Shown here: piece by piece, positions 13,986 to 25,660 of the stretch
Position numbering within the stretch: position 1 is the first letter of the stretch
Layout: each line of letters begins with the position of its first letter
Origin: Glossina fuscipes
Taxonomy: Eukaryota > Arthropoda > Insecta > Diptera > Glossinidae
Direction: 5' to 3'
Assembly (NCBI RefSeq): GCF_014805625.2
Contig: NW_023998415.1
Coordinates: 6,111,862-6,175,861, forward strand
DNA length: 64,000 bases
The notes under the pieces: model-generated
What the model saw: only the letters and a program-made list of their open reading frames with translations
What the model was told of the DNA's origin: nothing
Databases searched by the model: none
Program-made: the position numbers and the translations under genes

Positions 13986-15689
13986 CGCTTCTTATTTGTT
14001 GTTTTTAGTTTCACAAAGCAGCTAAAAAAGTTCATTCCTAATTAGAAGAGAGTCAACCTTAGAGACATGTTCTTCTACTTTACCCTAAAAAGAAAAAAGA
14101 AATCCAACTTACTGTTAAATATATTGTTGTTCGGCTTTGTCTTTCATATGAAAGACATATTATTTTTTGATATCGAATGAATGGAAATTCCTAAACCCCC
14201 TTGAGGTGTATATTAGTTTCATATATTTCATAAGCAAGTGTTTTGGTCACGTTTACCTGATTGTGTCAGTCTATTGTGATCACAAAAAGACTTGAACGTA
14301 AATTTTGTTGCTCTCTCAACTGGTTAAGTTTGAAAATGCACTAACCAATCAATAGTTCCGAGCATTTTTCTTTTTCTTCTTTTTTGCTTGAATTTCTCAT
14401 CTGTTCCTTAAATTTTGTGTAAAATAAGTTCATATTGTGCTTAAATCAGTTATCGAAAAATCATATATTATAGTTTATACAATCATCTCTGAGACGCCAA
14501 GCTGTATAAGAACATGAATTAAAAATTCCGAACATAACCGCTTTATATTTTAAGTAAATCGATTTTTAGCTCTACCTTGTAATCATATCGTAGACGTAAA
14601 CTGCTGCCGGGAATAAAATTTTTTCTTTGTCACTAAGTTCGTAAGATGACTATTGGCGCATCCATACGATATTTAGATAATATCAACTTTCTAACCATTA
14701 ATTTGCAAATCACAATCGTTTTAATCGCCCTACATATGAAAGTTACATTTTTCCATTATATTTTGTTCGTCAATAAAAGCGATATCCATATGTCATCCCA
14801 TGAGCTTATTCAATTATATATTTATATATATACGATATCGTTTATTAAAATCTTATTTTTATACTACTACACTCAAACATCCCGAAATATGGATAGATCA
14901 GACAGCAGCATTTCGTTTACATTCGATCTCGTGGTAATATCGAGCGAGCTCCTTGACCGGGAAGGGATAAAATCTTGGAACAAAACAAAAGAAAAACTAA
15001 AAGACTTAAGCTAATGGACCCGATTAAAAACATTCTTCCCTTTCAAGGACTATCTATTTATGAAATTCCTAAATTATATGTCTATACGTTGGAGGCAAGT
15101 CTTTGACAAGTCTAAAGATTCGATTTAAAGTGAACATACTTCCTCCAATGATCATAAAGCACTCGCAATCAAATCGTTCCCTCTAAATCGTTTTAATGGG
15201 GAAAATTGACAATGGGACAAATAAGTTACTCACCGTAAAGAGAAGAAGTATTCACATTCGAGAGTAAGTGCATATATATCTATATATATATAAATCTAAA
15301 GACACTTCCAATTAATGTCAAGGTTAGTCATTATGTGCGATGTCTCGTTTTTATTTATTTATAACTTGAATTATACGCGCCAGTCGTAGTTGAATTGTGT
15401 TAATCAATTATTTGAAAAAATTCGCTTTCAAATTTCAAACTTTAACAATAATGAACTCGGCTCGAAATATGAAATCGCAAATAAATGATAATGATAAATG
15501 ATAAATGATTAAAAGAAAATTCATCTAAAAAGAAAAACAACACAGAAAAATTTTTATCAAATAGTTTGAAGTCACGCTAAATTCATCTTCTTACATGTAC
15601 TGCTTACTTCTATTAGTGGAACGGCGAAAAATAATTACGTTTTCTTACATCAAATTCAAACAGTTAAATTTTTACCAAGTTTTCGTTTT
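13986..15689. other. Gene-free sequence with one 122-codon frame
   Basis: A + strand frame at 14646-15014 is open. Its last part (MDRSDSSISFTFDLVVISSE, then LLDREGIKSWNKTKEKLK) is less AT-rich than the rest. No start context, splice partner or family was recognised, so it is not called a gene. Confidence 0.35.
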
Positions 15690-16015
15690 TAATTAATAAA
15701 GTAATCCCCCGTTATTATCAATAATATTTTGCCATCTAGTGTGCAAAATTTCTCAAATCTGAGAACGACACAAATCGATTGGTTTTTGAGTAAAATATCG
15801 CGAGATAGCATTTTGGACATGAATCAAATTTTCAAACTTTTTGCTATTAAGAATATGTTGTAAGGATAGGAATAAATGGAAATTCGAGGTTGCGAAATCG
15901 GGCGAGTATAGTGGGTAAGGCGGTACCTCCCATCCCAATTCATTAATTTTTTTCAGTGTTCGCCTTGCACAATGCGTTCTTGCACAGGTCGTGTTGCACA
16001 ATGACACCCTATTAA
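15690..16015 (-). mobile_element. Mariner transposase relic, C-terminal part
   Basis: On the - strand the frame reads CARRTLKKINELGWEVPPYP, then LYSPDFATSNFHLFLSLQHI, and later FTQKPIDLCR. This is the end of a mariner catalytic domain. SPDxxxSxxHLF carries the third catalytic Asp of the D,D34D triad, which is retained. The preceding HDNAxPH motif is degraded, and the final 'RWQ.(I/V)(V/I)D(N/D)NG' motif is readable downstream. The N-terminal two thirds are missing. Confidence 0.85.
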
Positions 16016-16100
16016 TTTGGCCAGAGAAATAAATTCTAAGGTTAAAATCTTAAAGCACTAGCATCTAAGGCAAACAGCTTTATTCTCTCTACACTCTAAG

Positions 16101-16172
16101 GCACTTGAGATTTGAACCGACGACGATTGAGTTGCTAGTCGAGACTCTTTGCCTGCTCGGCCACTCAGACGG
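16101..16172 (-). repeat. tRNA-derived SINE-like fragment
   Basis: On the - strand an A-box-like TGGCCGAGCAGG is followed, about 40 bases on, by a B-box-like GGTTCAAATCT, then CTCAAGTGC. This is the spacing of a pol III promoter in a tRNA-Ser/Leu-like sequence. The acceptor stem does not pair, so it is not a working tRNA. It shares GACTAnCAA and ATCTCAAGTGC with the copy at 53.1 kb. Confidence 0.5.
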
Positions 16173-16384
16173 ATTTCATACAAATAATCCTCAAAAAGCT
16201 CATTGTGGTCTAATTAACAGGAGGACCGGAAAGTGATGTCGATTCTACGGACATCAATATTCGTTAGTCATTTATCAGCCCATTGTGTACTTTCAATTCA
16301 AACCAAACACATTTTGAACTAAGTTGTCGTGAATAATAAAACTAGAACTTGTTTAGTCGTGAATAATAAAGTCTTAAATGATTT

Positions 16385-16975
16385 GTTCAGTTTATAGTGA
16401 AATGGCCACCCAAATACTAGAAGAGATCAATATCCGGGATTGCAGGCTTTTTAAGTTCAAAAACATTTGCGATGTTTATCCAAGTGAATAAGGCGTTGGT
16501 AAATGTGGTTCGCAAAGACGGTTTTCCAAATTCAGATGCGATAATTTTGATCTATCTGATTCCTATCGATCAGGAAGAGCAACAACATTAGATAACGATA
16601 TGCAAAAGTGGAAGCAAATCCATATCAAACAATCGAGAATCGACCATCCAGGAATATCCATCCACAGCAGATTGATCAAATATGCAGAGCACTTGTTTGG
16701 GTCCGCCATAATCAGTCCGAAGAGAACAGGGCCAACCCATCCATCACATGCATTGTATTGCTTCAACGGCACCATACAGAACCGTTTTTAGATCGCTTGA
16801 CCACTAGAGATGAAGAATGGGTCCTAAATCGGTCGCAAAAGGCACTGGTTCTCTCCAAATTAATCGCCACGAAGTGTTACGAAGCCGGGTTTACATCCCA
16901 AATAGGCGCTTCTGCGTGTTTGGTGGAGTACTCCCCGAATTTTACTTTGAAGTGCTGAAACCTGGACAAGCATGT
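16385..16975 (+). mobile_element. Mariner transposase relic, N-terminal and central part
   Basis: The + strand frames give FKFKNICDVYPSE, RRFSKFRCDNFDLSDSYRSG, RATTLDNDM, a decayed second HTH, and HHTEPFLDRLTTRDEEWVLN, which corresponds to 'PFLDRIVTCDEKWILYDN' around the first catalytic Asp. At least one stop and several frameshifts interrupt it. It is of a different type and opposite orientation from the neighbouring relic at 15690-16015, so the two are separate insertions. Confidence 0.8.
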
Positions 16976-17082
16976 AAATGTGGAGTTTGAAGTTTGCATT
17001 TTTCTTGTATACTTTTGAACTTCAAGTTCATTTCCCGGCGGAAACAAAATTATGCGTTAGAGCTGATTTAGGCTGGGCCAGC

Positions 17083-17349
17083 TTAGGATGGATGCAAAAT
17101 ACGCTTAAAAAGCTTTTTTTTGGCTGAGATACGACAAGTTTGAGTACGTCCAGCCACATCTGATGTCTTTGTTACTTTCATGCCCTTTTTGTTCTCTTTT
17201 TTCTCACTCGGATAACGAATCAAGGCGAGTGCTTCTTCCGTATAGGCATAATATTTACCGCTTAAATCGTCCCCACTTCCTATCTCTTTTTCTTCCCGTA
17301 TATCTTTGTGGCCATCAATCTTGTTACGTGTGTTGTTAACATCATCCCC
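17083..17349 (-). CDS. 3'-terminal exon of a minus-strand gene, charged tail
   Basis: On the - strand a long T-rich tract and ...aatcactcag (AG at 17351-17350) lead into 88 codons ending at TAA (17085-17083). The two bases GG finish a codon begun in the previous exon (phase 1). The product is highly charged with no homopolymer runs: GDDVNNTRNKIDGHKDIREE, then SGKYYAYTEEALALIRYPSE, a Lys-rich stretch, and a basic end (KKKLFKRILHPS). GC content is well above the flanks. It looks like the cytosolic C-terminal tail of a larger protein. The KYYAYTEEALALI block is the most likely conserved motif. The family is not recognised. The gene would lie inside the long intron of gene 1 if that model is right. 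Confidence 0.62.
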   Translation of the reverse strand, partial: GDDVNNTRNKIDGHKDIREEKEIGSGDDLSGKYYAYTEEALALIRYPSEKKENKKGMKVTKTSDVAGRTQTCRISAKKKLFKRILHPS

Positions 17350-17689
17350 TGAGTGATTGATCGTAATTAAAAAGAAAAAAAACACAAGTAAGATTATAGC
17401 CAGGCAAGACCGAACAATAGATACTCTACGTCACTTTGCCTAATACATTCATAAAAAGCCAAAAATTATACACTAATTTTATGTAAAAACATACTCTTCA
17501 TGAAAGCCCTTATATTGAGGACGGTCACAACATATTTACTTATCAGAAACTTTAACAGTTTCAGTTGTTTTCGCCATAAAAAGTTATAAATTAGAGTTTG
17601 TCACATTGAAGGCACAAGGTTTACATGATATGCCCTATATATATGGTGGAATTTAAAAAGTAGATCTAGTCTATATTAGTATATATATG

Positions 17690-17890
17690 TATGGACCATG
17701 TTTCCTCATAAACATTTTTAATGTATATGAGTTGAATATTTCATGACAATCCTTGTAGACGACGGTGCCGAGAAAATGGACCTAACTGGTCCAAATTTGA
17801 TACAGTTAAGTTTCATATCAAATTACTTTTACGAATCAGTTTTCATCATAAAATATTAAAATTTACAAATTTTTCCTATATGAAAATTTA
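17690..17890 (+). repeat. F1 repeat fragment
   Basis: The 'atggacctaactggtccaaatttgatacagttaa' and 'gttttcatcataaaatattaaaa' blocks match the inner left half of the F1 copy at 34265-35255. Both ends are missing. Confidence 0.5.
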
Positions 17891-18948
17891 TTTTTTACCT
17901 TTTTTTAAATATGAAGGAGACACACAAAGGAGAAAATCAAATAAAACAAGAAAACAAGAAAATACATAACAAACACTTTAACAGGTGCAGGTAAAATAGA
18001 CAGAAAGCAGACGATAGACAGACAAGACACTGTGTGTGAAAGTTAAAAACAAAAAAAAAAAAATAATAATAATAATAATATCATAATAATAATAATAATA
18101 ATACAAAATAGGCAAACCCTGAGGGATGAAAAAATCAGTTGAAAAACAAAAGCGAAATAAAAAAAAAAAATTTAATAAATAAAAGGTAAAATAAAACGAA
18201 AACGACTCAACGGTAGCAACAGACAAACTCAACAACTGTAAAATATGCAAAACCGTCTTCAGTTGCACGCACATACAAACCAATACGCCACGTATAACAC
18301 ACCGGTGGCAATTAAAAGTCTACAACACCAGCAACAAAACAATTGCACATATATACAATATTATAAAAGTATAGAAAAACAACGAGAAAAATACTTATAC
18401 GCACACATTGCTATATAGATATAAAAGAAAACAAAAATTATGTATGTACTAAGAAAATTACATCACATTGCAAACCGATGAGAGGGATATAAAACATTCA
18501 GACAAAGTTTTTAGACATAAAATACAAATGTTTATGAACATGCACGTCTGTGGTGGGTAAAAAGTTTTTTTTTTTTTTTTTTTTTTTTTTTATCTCTTGA
18601 TTTTTTGTTTTCATATAAAGGAACAATTTCTATACCCACGACACGACCAAAAAGTAATACCCGTTCGTTCGTCCGCCTGTGGTGTATATGACTGTGACGT
18701 TTTCGCAAAAATGCCGAGAGCAAGTAACAACTATGGATACACGCTCTGCCAAGCACCCACCTATAGTTCCGATACATCTAATGAGTGATAAAATCGTTAT
18801 AAAATTAACAAAATATGTATGATACACTGATGGCAGGACCGACCGAGAAATTCTTTGTACCTAACTATAATGTACGTCGCAGTTCGTAAATTAATAATGA
18901 AAGTTTCGATGCTCTTTCAAGGTTTTTTTTTTTTTTTCTTGGTTAAAC

Positions 18949-19164
18949 GTGCATGGAGTACAATCGAAAATAGGGTCAATGTTCGAGATGTTGAACTATT
19001 TTCTCTCTTATCGATTTTAAAGATTCCAATAGCAAATAAGACAATCAAAACCAAGCGAATTAAGTGGATAACGTATGCGGTAAAACCATGAAAAAGTATT
19101 AATTGCACAATGGACGATCCATGTATGTTCAATGCAACATCGTCCCCATACACCATAATCAGCA
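18949..19164 (-). CDS. Candidate minus-strand exon with a membrane segment
   Basis: On the - strand, acceptor ttccaacatttcag is followed by a frame open for about 72 codons before a poly-A tract: LIMVYGDDVALNIHGSSIVQ, then LFHGFTAYVIHLIRLVLIVL, FAIGIFKIDKREN and SSTSRTLTLFSIVLHARL. It contains a strong hydrophobic helix bordered by His/Arg and a basic cytoplasmic-type end, as in multi-pass membrane proteins. The 3' limit is uncertain. A donor at 18948-18947 (gtttaa) would end it in phase 1, which fits the phase of the exon at 17349, but that donor is weak. I suspect both exons belong to one membrane-protein gene, not proven. Confidence 0.4.
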
Positions 19165-19489
19165 CTGAAATGTTGGAAATGAAAATGTATTTATCAGTTT
19201 GTATTTACATTTCCCTGCCCCCGTTTTGCTTTAATTCTACAGATCCAGTTTAAATATGGGCATTACTTGGCCACGAATATACTGACAGAAGCTAAACAAT
19301 TTGGAGGATTCTAGAATGGGTTGGCCAAGTAGAAAAGATAAGTTAATGTATGTTGGCTGAAATCTTAGTGCGGTAAACTATGCTCGACCGTAGCTATATG
19401 ATGAGTGTTCAATTCGGTCGCGGACTCTAAACTGCCCACTAAACTGCGACTACTTCCCATCTCTTTCCCTATTTCTTTTTTGATCGTTG

Positions 19490-20230
19490 ATCCCTTCCCT
19501 TCAAAAAAAAAGTAAGAAAATTATATTCAATCGTGATCGAGTCTTTTATATTCATCAAGAAAAAAAGTAAAAAAACTACATTTTCATGCTCTCTATATAT
19601 GGGGAGTGGGCGATATTAACTTTTCGTATTTTCAAAGTAAAATTTTTTATCGTATAGACACGTGGACATTGTAGGCGTGCCGTTTAAAAAGTTTAGATCA
19701 TTTCCGAAATTCTTTTGCTGAAGTGTAAGCGATATCTTCATTTTTGCGAACGGGAGAATGTTTAATACAGACACTGCACATTGGGACAGACGGACTCGTT
19801 TGGGTGCATTTCAAATTTAAAACTGGCCAAGAATTTATGTGCTTTATGGGGTTTTCGAAGCTTCTTTCTACGCTTTATGAAAGTAATGAAAAAAAATTGA
19901 ATTTTTGTACAGATGCTGCAGCATCGCCCATAGAACATGCGGTCAAATTTTTGTAAATTTATTTGCTGTAAATGAAACAATTTGTTCTTACTTTTGGAAA
20001 ACAGAGGCGTCTGCAATTTACCCGGTACTGTAGGCAGGTCATTCGGCCGATTTGACTTTGAGAATGTTTAGAAGCAAGGATTACGCAGACGGACAGACGG
20101 ACGTGCTTTAATCGATTTAGAATTCGATACTAATTAAGAAGAGTTCTCTGAAGCTGCCTTTCTAGGCGTTACAAACGTTTTGACGAAATCATCGTTCGGT
20201 GACCTTACGAAAAAATGGAATGAAAGGTTT
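19490..20230 (+). repeat. F2 repeat copy
   Basis: It begins 'aaattatattcaatcgtgatcgagtcttttatattcatc' and continues with 'tttcatgctctctatatatggggagtgggcg', 'cgtatagacacgtggacattgtaggcgtgccg' and 'gaacgggagaatgttta'. It ends near 'gttacaaacgttttgacgaaatcatcg'. The same blocks in the same order occur at 59595-60355. It is non-coding. Confidence 0.65.
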
Positions 20231-20539
20231 AACGCGCTGTAAACAGAAACTGAAATAAAAGCCGTCAAAATTTCAATTATTGGTCGATTTATTTTTTCAA
20301 AGAGTGTAAAAAAAAACCTATTGGACCGTCTCGACAAGAAGATGATAATTGTATATGCTCATAGAATTGTTCAAAATAGTGATTTTTTCCTGAATTCTGC
20401 CGTTATGTGTGTGTGAACGATAACTTATGTCTTACACTGTATATCGCATCTGTATAGACAATCTTACAGTACATTTCACTATGATGCTGACCTTTAATGA
20501 CAAGAGCAACGAAAATAAGATAAAGCAAACCGCCGAGTT

Positions 20540-20625
20540 AATATATATATATATATATATATATTTATAACTATATATAAAGCTATATATATATATATAT
20601 ATAAATATATATATATAGATATATT

Positions 20626-20660
<35 letters not shown>

Positions 20661-20664
20661 TATG
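20540..20664. repeat. Compound (AT)n microsatellite
   Basis: About 125 bases of AT repeats broken by TTAT and single G or C bases, able to form cruciforms. Confidence 0.93.
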
Positions 20665-21584
20665 TAGGTTTGCTTAGACACAAATGCATTCACCATATTC
20701 GCTAGACACAACGTCATTTTTCAAATAGTAACTAAATTTAAGCACATACAAGTATACACATTCACCGACGCAGACTAATCAATATTTTCGTTAGCCTGAC
20801 TGACAGCAAATGCAATGAAAACAACAAGAAGCAATTTTATTTGTCTTAAGTCGAATCTGTTGATCCCCATAATCTTTATCTTTGAATAATGAAAAAAAAA
20901 AAAAAATTCTTTTCATTCATATGTCTTGAACCTATGCGGACCCAAAATTCTTTTATAATTAAGACGTTATTTCTCGAAGATGGATAAAAGATAAGATTTA
21001 ATTAGCCTACGCATGAACACGTGAATTTTTAATATCTGAAACCCGACCGAAATCTATGCGTTTTTCCTCCGCCTATCTACGTATAACGGTCAGTTTTCGT
21101 TTAATTTCGGATGAGCTTCTTCCTTTTTAGGTATGACAAGTAGGCGAAGGATATTACTGTAACAAACCATGGCAGCGTAGATAAGATCATACGTCTGGCT
21201 TACCGTTTTTTTTTCTTGATTTCCCGAATCCCGAATCTTCTTGAAATCAAATGACCGCCCCATAGGCGCGTGGTAGAATCTCCGCTAAATCTCTATTTAC
21301 TTATCTTATTCTTAATGGGCTTAATGGACAATGACGTTTCAGTCTTTGCGCCCTAGGTGCCCATAAAGCTTCTGCACGTGACTTAGTACTCATTCTCTAG
21401 TTCAAGTGAGAATGGTACTCATGCAATTTTCTTGAAATTCATATATTTTTGTTGTTTTTTTTATTTTTTATTATTACTTTGTTTTTTTTATATTTTTTTG
21501 CTGCTTTTCTTTTCTTTCACGTTGTGGCGTATGCGTATTTCGAGGGAATATGTCGCAATAAATTTTCAATTTCTTTGATAATCA

Positions 21585-21684
21585 NNNNNNNNNNNNNNNN
21601 NNNNNNNNNNNNNNNNNNNNNNNNNNNNNNNNNNNNNNNNNNNNNNNNNNNNNNNNNNNNNNNNNNNNNNNNNNNNNNNNNNNN
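21585..21684. other. Assembly gap of exactly 100 N
   Basis: A round-number run of N, normally a scaffold join of unknown length. Any reading frame through it is meaningless. Confidence 0.98.
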
Positions 21685-22157
21685 TGTCTGTATGTATTTG
21701 CATGTTTATTACTTATACGCAGGTGCCTAAAGAATATATGCAAGTGAGAGAAACTTAACCATTGAAGAAAATATTGAAAACAGCCAGCTTTTCTATGGAA
21801 AGCTACGCCAAACTATTTCATATACAAAGTAGTTCTTATATATATATTGTAGACGCATTCAAACAACTGGTTATACTTATATGCATAAATATGGGCAAAC
21901 ACTCGTATGTTATGCAAAAAAAAAAAAAAAAAAGTTACTGCATGAGGGTTTTTATTTTTGTTTTAGACTCTTTTGTTGTTGTTGCTGTTGCTGTTGTTGC
22001 TTTTATTTTCTATTTACACACACATACATATAATTCTTGTATTAAAACGGTCAATGACTCATTGACCCCGTTCTATGAAGCTGTTGCTGTTTTTATTATT
22101 GTGCTTATTTCTTATACATTACTCCACACAAACATACACATACACACACACACAAAG

Positions 22158-22196
<39 letters not shown>

Positions 22197-22319
22197 TAGA
22201 TGTATGGATATATAAAGATATATATGTTCACAAGTAAATATAATTGTATTGTACATATTCATATATAATACATGGGTCAATAATTCCCGGGGCTAAGTAA
22301 GAAAAAAAAACTTTGTTTG

Positions 22320-22625
22320 TTTGCTTTATTGTAAAGTTCCATTTTATTGCTCATTAACATTGTGTTCAAGAGTAATAAACTCAAGCCAATCTTCCTTCAA
22401 CATTTTCAATGCCCTTTTTATTGATCGATTTTTCAAGAGCCTCAAAATAGGCTTTAGTCTACGGAATGACCTCATTATATCATCAAAATCTTCCGCCTTG
22501 CAGTATCGTTTTTGGATATTTGCGAACGAATAATGATCGCTGGGGCTTAAATCCCGACAATAGAGTTTGTCTTCCTCAATGCGATCATCAAATTTTTAGG
22601 TTCGACTGAGAAGAATTGCCATAGC
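22320..22625 (-). mobile_element. Mariner transposase relic, C-terminal part
   Basis: On the - strand EEDKLYCRDLSPSDHYSFAN is followed, after a frameshift, by YFEALEKSINKKGIENVEGR. This corresponds to the mariner C-terminus ('RDLSPSDYYLFANL...', 'YFEALDKSYYKNGIEKLEGRW'). The third catalytic Asp position in SPSD is kept. The frame is broken in several places. Confidence 0.72.
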
Positions 22626-22994
22626 CACCTTCAAGTCAAATGTTGACTCTGTAGGGCATTTTCGCCGCTTTAAAAGGAAACAAAATTCAATCAATAGAAT
22701 TGATATGGATTTCTTTATTGCCTGGAGGAAAATAACAAAAGTAGAGCCACCAAAATCCATTGTGAGTTACAAGCGAATGATCGAAAGAATATATAATTTT
22801 GAATGAAACGCATACTTCCAAGTACTCATAGGGTTGCCTCCTAACACGTGCACTGCGGGTCGGAAAGAAGTCTGGAAAAGAGGGGTAAGGAGTAAATATA
22901 ACCTACGAAGTGTGTGCCCGATCAGCAAGTGTTATGTCTTTCCCGACAGCGTACCTCGAAACACAAATCGTAATTAAAGTATGGCCTACGGCGG

Positions 22995-23062
22995 TGAGAA
23001 TTGAATTCGAGTGCGCTGGACTTTATTGTCGTGTTTCTTGACTACCTGACTAACTGACGCAA
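22995..23062 (-). repeat. Decayed tRNA-derived SINE-like fragment
   Basis: On the - strand GACAATAAAGTCCAGCG and CGAATTCAATTCTC align with GACTAnCAA...GGTTCnAATCTC of the other two copies. The B box is poor. It lies just before the candidate exon at 23120. Confidence 0.33.
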
Positions 23063-23119
23063 CCCGTTACGGCGCATTGTATACATACGTTTGTTACGGG
23101 GATGATATTTACTTGTCAG

Positions 23120-23203
23120 TTCTGGGAGTTATTGACCAATGTATTATGTAATATCTATGCGATAATGGTTGTATTGTTTATTTATTTGCATAAACATCGA
23201 CAA
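23120..23203 (+). CDS. Candidate 84-base exon encoding a membrane helix (gene 1)
   Basis: Twenty-eight codons lie between acceptor atttacttgtcag and donor gtaaat, phase 0 at both ends. The product starts FWELLTNVLCNIYAIMVVLF and ends IYLHKHRQ. That is a single strongly hydrophobic helix followed by a basic His/Lys/Arg stop-transfer-like end, as expected for a helix with its C-terminal end in the cytoplasm. The frame also opens a few codons upstream at an ATG (23103). The exon would join in frame with those at 5313-5348 and 28993-29121. It lies about 60 bases after a SINE-like fragment. It remains a prediction from signals and phase. Confidence 0.42.
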
Positions 23204-23237
23204 GTAAATTTTTTTCCATTTTTCTTTTTATCTTTTC

Positions 23238-23268
<31 letters not shown>

Positions 23269-24469
23269 CTCCCCTGTTGGCTATATTGTTAACTAAATAG
23301 TTTGCTTGCTTAGAATTATATAACTTGGTTGATGTTTACATGCTCGAATATGTTACACATGGCTTGCATATGCATTGTAGTATGGGTGACAAAAAAAATA
23401 TTTTCTAGGGTATAAAAATATAATATATAGACACCACAAAACAGTTAGTTTAGAGAGAATAGTTAGTAGAGGAACATAAGAATGAATACACAATGAGTCT
23501 TCGGAGAGAGAGATATGAAGAATGAAGAAATGCTTATGTAAAAATACTTTGTCTTTTCTTAATCTCAAGTATCTCTTCAGTGTGGATAGCGTATGTCCAA
23601 GGCATGCCCTGAAGATCATTTTGTTTATAAAATTGAACTTTTTCTTCTTTCTTCAATATAATCGAATGTATCAATGTGCGACTTTTTTTCGCATTTATTT
23701 AAAAAAGAAAAAAAAAAAAAAATTTCTACAATGCACCCTAAAGTTGTCAGAGAAAAGAAAAATCTTATTCCTTTTTTTATTTATATTTATTTATATATAA
23801 AGGCTTTGTACAGTTCGTACACTAGAATTCTTGATGACTCAATTATTATTATTGTTAGTGTTATTATAATTTCTCTCGACTAAAGCTTTAAATTGTAGGA
23901 CTAAAAAAGTAGGATGAGCATTAGCAAAAAAGACTAGCATCGGCTCGATAAAAACATTCATTGCACAAAAAAAAAGAATTGTTTTTCTTGAAATGTCGGC
24001 CCGTCACGCAGGAGTTTAGCTACGTACTATAAAGACTTGCTGGGAGGTTTTATGTGTTACCTCCTGATTTGATAGCTTCTCTAGAGCACTAACAAATTTC
24101 TTTGTTTATTTAAATGCGAACATATGTGGGTGTGGCTTTATTCAGACGACCTTTGAATAAATGCGAGATTGGGGGCGAACTTAAAAGTATGGGATGAGTG
24201 TCTCTAACATTGATTGATGAACTCGGATACATTGATTTATACGTGTTATGGATCTTTTCTCCCTTATTTTTATGATACTGTAGCTGCAGATGGATGGAGG
24301 CAAATAATCGAAAAATTTATTGTAATAAAAAAACCTGTTTACACAATACATACATATAAAGCGTTTAAACGAGTTTTTTTTTTTTGGAAACAGGATTTTT
24401 CAAATGGGCAAAGCAGTATAAAAGTTAATTTTAATTTTTTTTTTTCATTTTAATTTGAAGTTGAATACA
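23204..24469. other. Gene-free sequence
   Basis: A (CT)n tract at 23239-23262, A/T tracts and (ATT)n near 23845-23870. No supported exon. Confidence 0.4.
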
Positions 24470-24610
24470 AAAATACATGGATCGACGGACAGACAAGGTT
24501 GAATCGCTTCAGAAAATGAATCGGTGGGTCGATCTTAAGCCGTTTTAAATGTGACATACGCCCGCATAAACTTAATATACCTCGCACCGCAAGTAATGTG
24601 AGATCTAGCT
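24470..24610 (+). repeat. F1 right-end fragment
   Basis: It contains 'gatcgacggacagacaaggttgaatcg', then 'cgcataaacttaatatacctcgcaccgcaagtaatg', the F1 right end. The left half is missing or replaced. Confidence 0.55.
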
Positions 24611-25309
24611 ATCAGAAATTGCGAAAAGGATAAGCTTTTTAATAAATTATAAAGATTTACGTGTATGCTCTTTGAAGACATGATTCATCTGAATCAATGC
24701 AATGTCCTTTCGAAAATTCCATACAATTTTTTCTTCCCATTTTCTTTTTTGACATCGGTTGACACAAATTGCTTTATACGAAGCCAAGTTTGAGTGTTTG
24801 GAAAAAAGACTTGGACGATCGTTGTCCTCCGAACGGACAGCTAAAATTTTTAATCACGATGAATTGTACTACGCAACCACGCGAGCATTGAAATTGTAAC
24901 GGAAAAGAAAAACAAAGTAAGGAAGTGATATTCATTCGACTGACGACGAATCTCGTTTTTATTTATTGAATGAAATAAAATTTATCTGTCACCTTTTATT
25001 TCGCTAAAAGGTATTGTTAAGCAAAAATTTTTCCATCATATCGTGAGGCCTATCATAACTAATTTAGAATTAAAACACTTAGTTTCCCGCATTCTGCTCT
25101 CCAAGTCTGTCCTTCTGACACCCACCCATATCAACGGTATTATAACCAAAAAATTAATTCACTACGTCGTGACACCCTCCACGACGCGACCCGACGTCGT
25201 AGTTTTCACGCAGATAATATGTCATCATTCGAGAAATGTACAAAGTAGTTTTAAACATTCGGTCTTGTTTGACTTATGATGAATAAGCATAAGATATTAA
25301 AAAACTGAA

Positions 25310-25660
25310 GAAGAAAGAAAATTTAATTACTTGTAACTTTGTGTGGACATGGCCGATTTTATCCGTTATTGCATATAAATGGTAGAATTTTCCATAAACT
25401 ATATATATATACAATTTGAGCCTTCTATTTTTTATAATTTATAAATAATGAGCAAAAAAACACAAATTTTTATTTAAGCAAAGGTAGTTGCGTTCAGTTT
25501 ACGTCCCACTGCGGGCTTGTGTTGTGACCAATCTGCTCCATTTCCAATAGCAAACTGCTTACAGAAACTTTCAATGTTTCTACTAAATTTGAAGTCGACA
25601 TGTCTGTCGACGGACAGACATAGGTTAATCAATTCAAAATTTCATGCTAATATATGCTTT
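25310..25660 (+). repeat. F2 right-half fragment
   Basis: The blocks 'tttttatttaagcaaaggtagttgcg', 'actgcttacagaaactttcaatgtttctactaaatttgaagtcgaca' and 'gacggacagacataggttaatc' match the right half of the copy at 59595. Confidence 0.5.

Larger units (their letters stand above)
20231..22319. other. Gene-free sequence with microsatellites and the 100 N gap
   Basis: Compound AT repeats, a poly-A tract at about 21916-21932, and (CA)n/(AT)n runs near 22136-22190. Hydrophobic chance frames here come from GTTGCT repeats. Confidence 0.4.

Noticed and set aside
16101..16172. Functional tRNA-Ser gene
   Set aside because: A and B boxes are present, but the acceptor stem does not pair and the B box is imperfect. 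A SINE or pseudogene is more likely.
21449..21730. Frame crossing the 100 N gap
   Set aside because: Length and frame across the gap are unknown, and the sides are T-rich.
21762..22199. 145-codon plus-strand frame
   Set aside because: It is composed of poly-A, GTTGCT, CA and AT repeats. It is hydrophobic only because of codon repeats.
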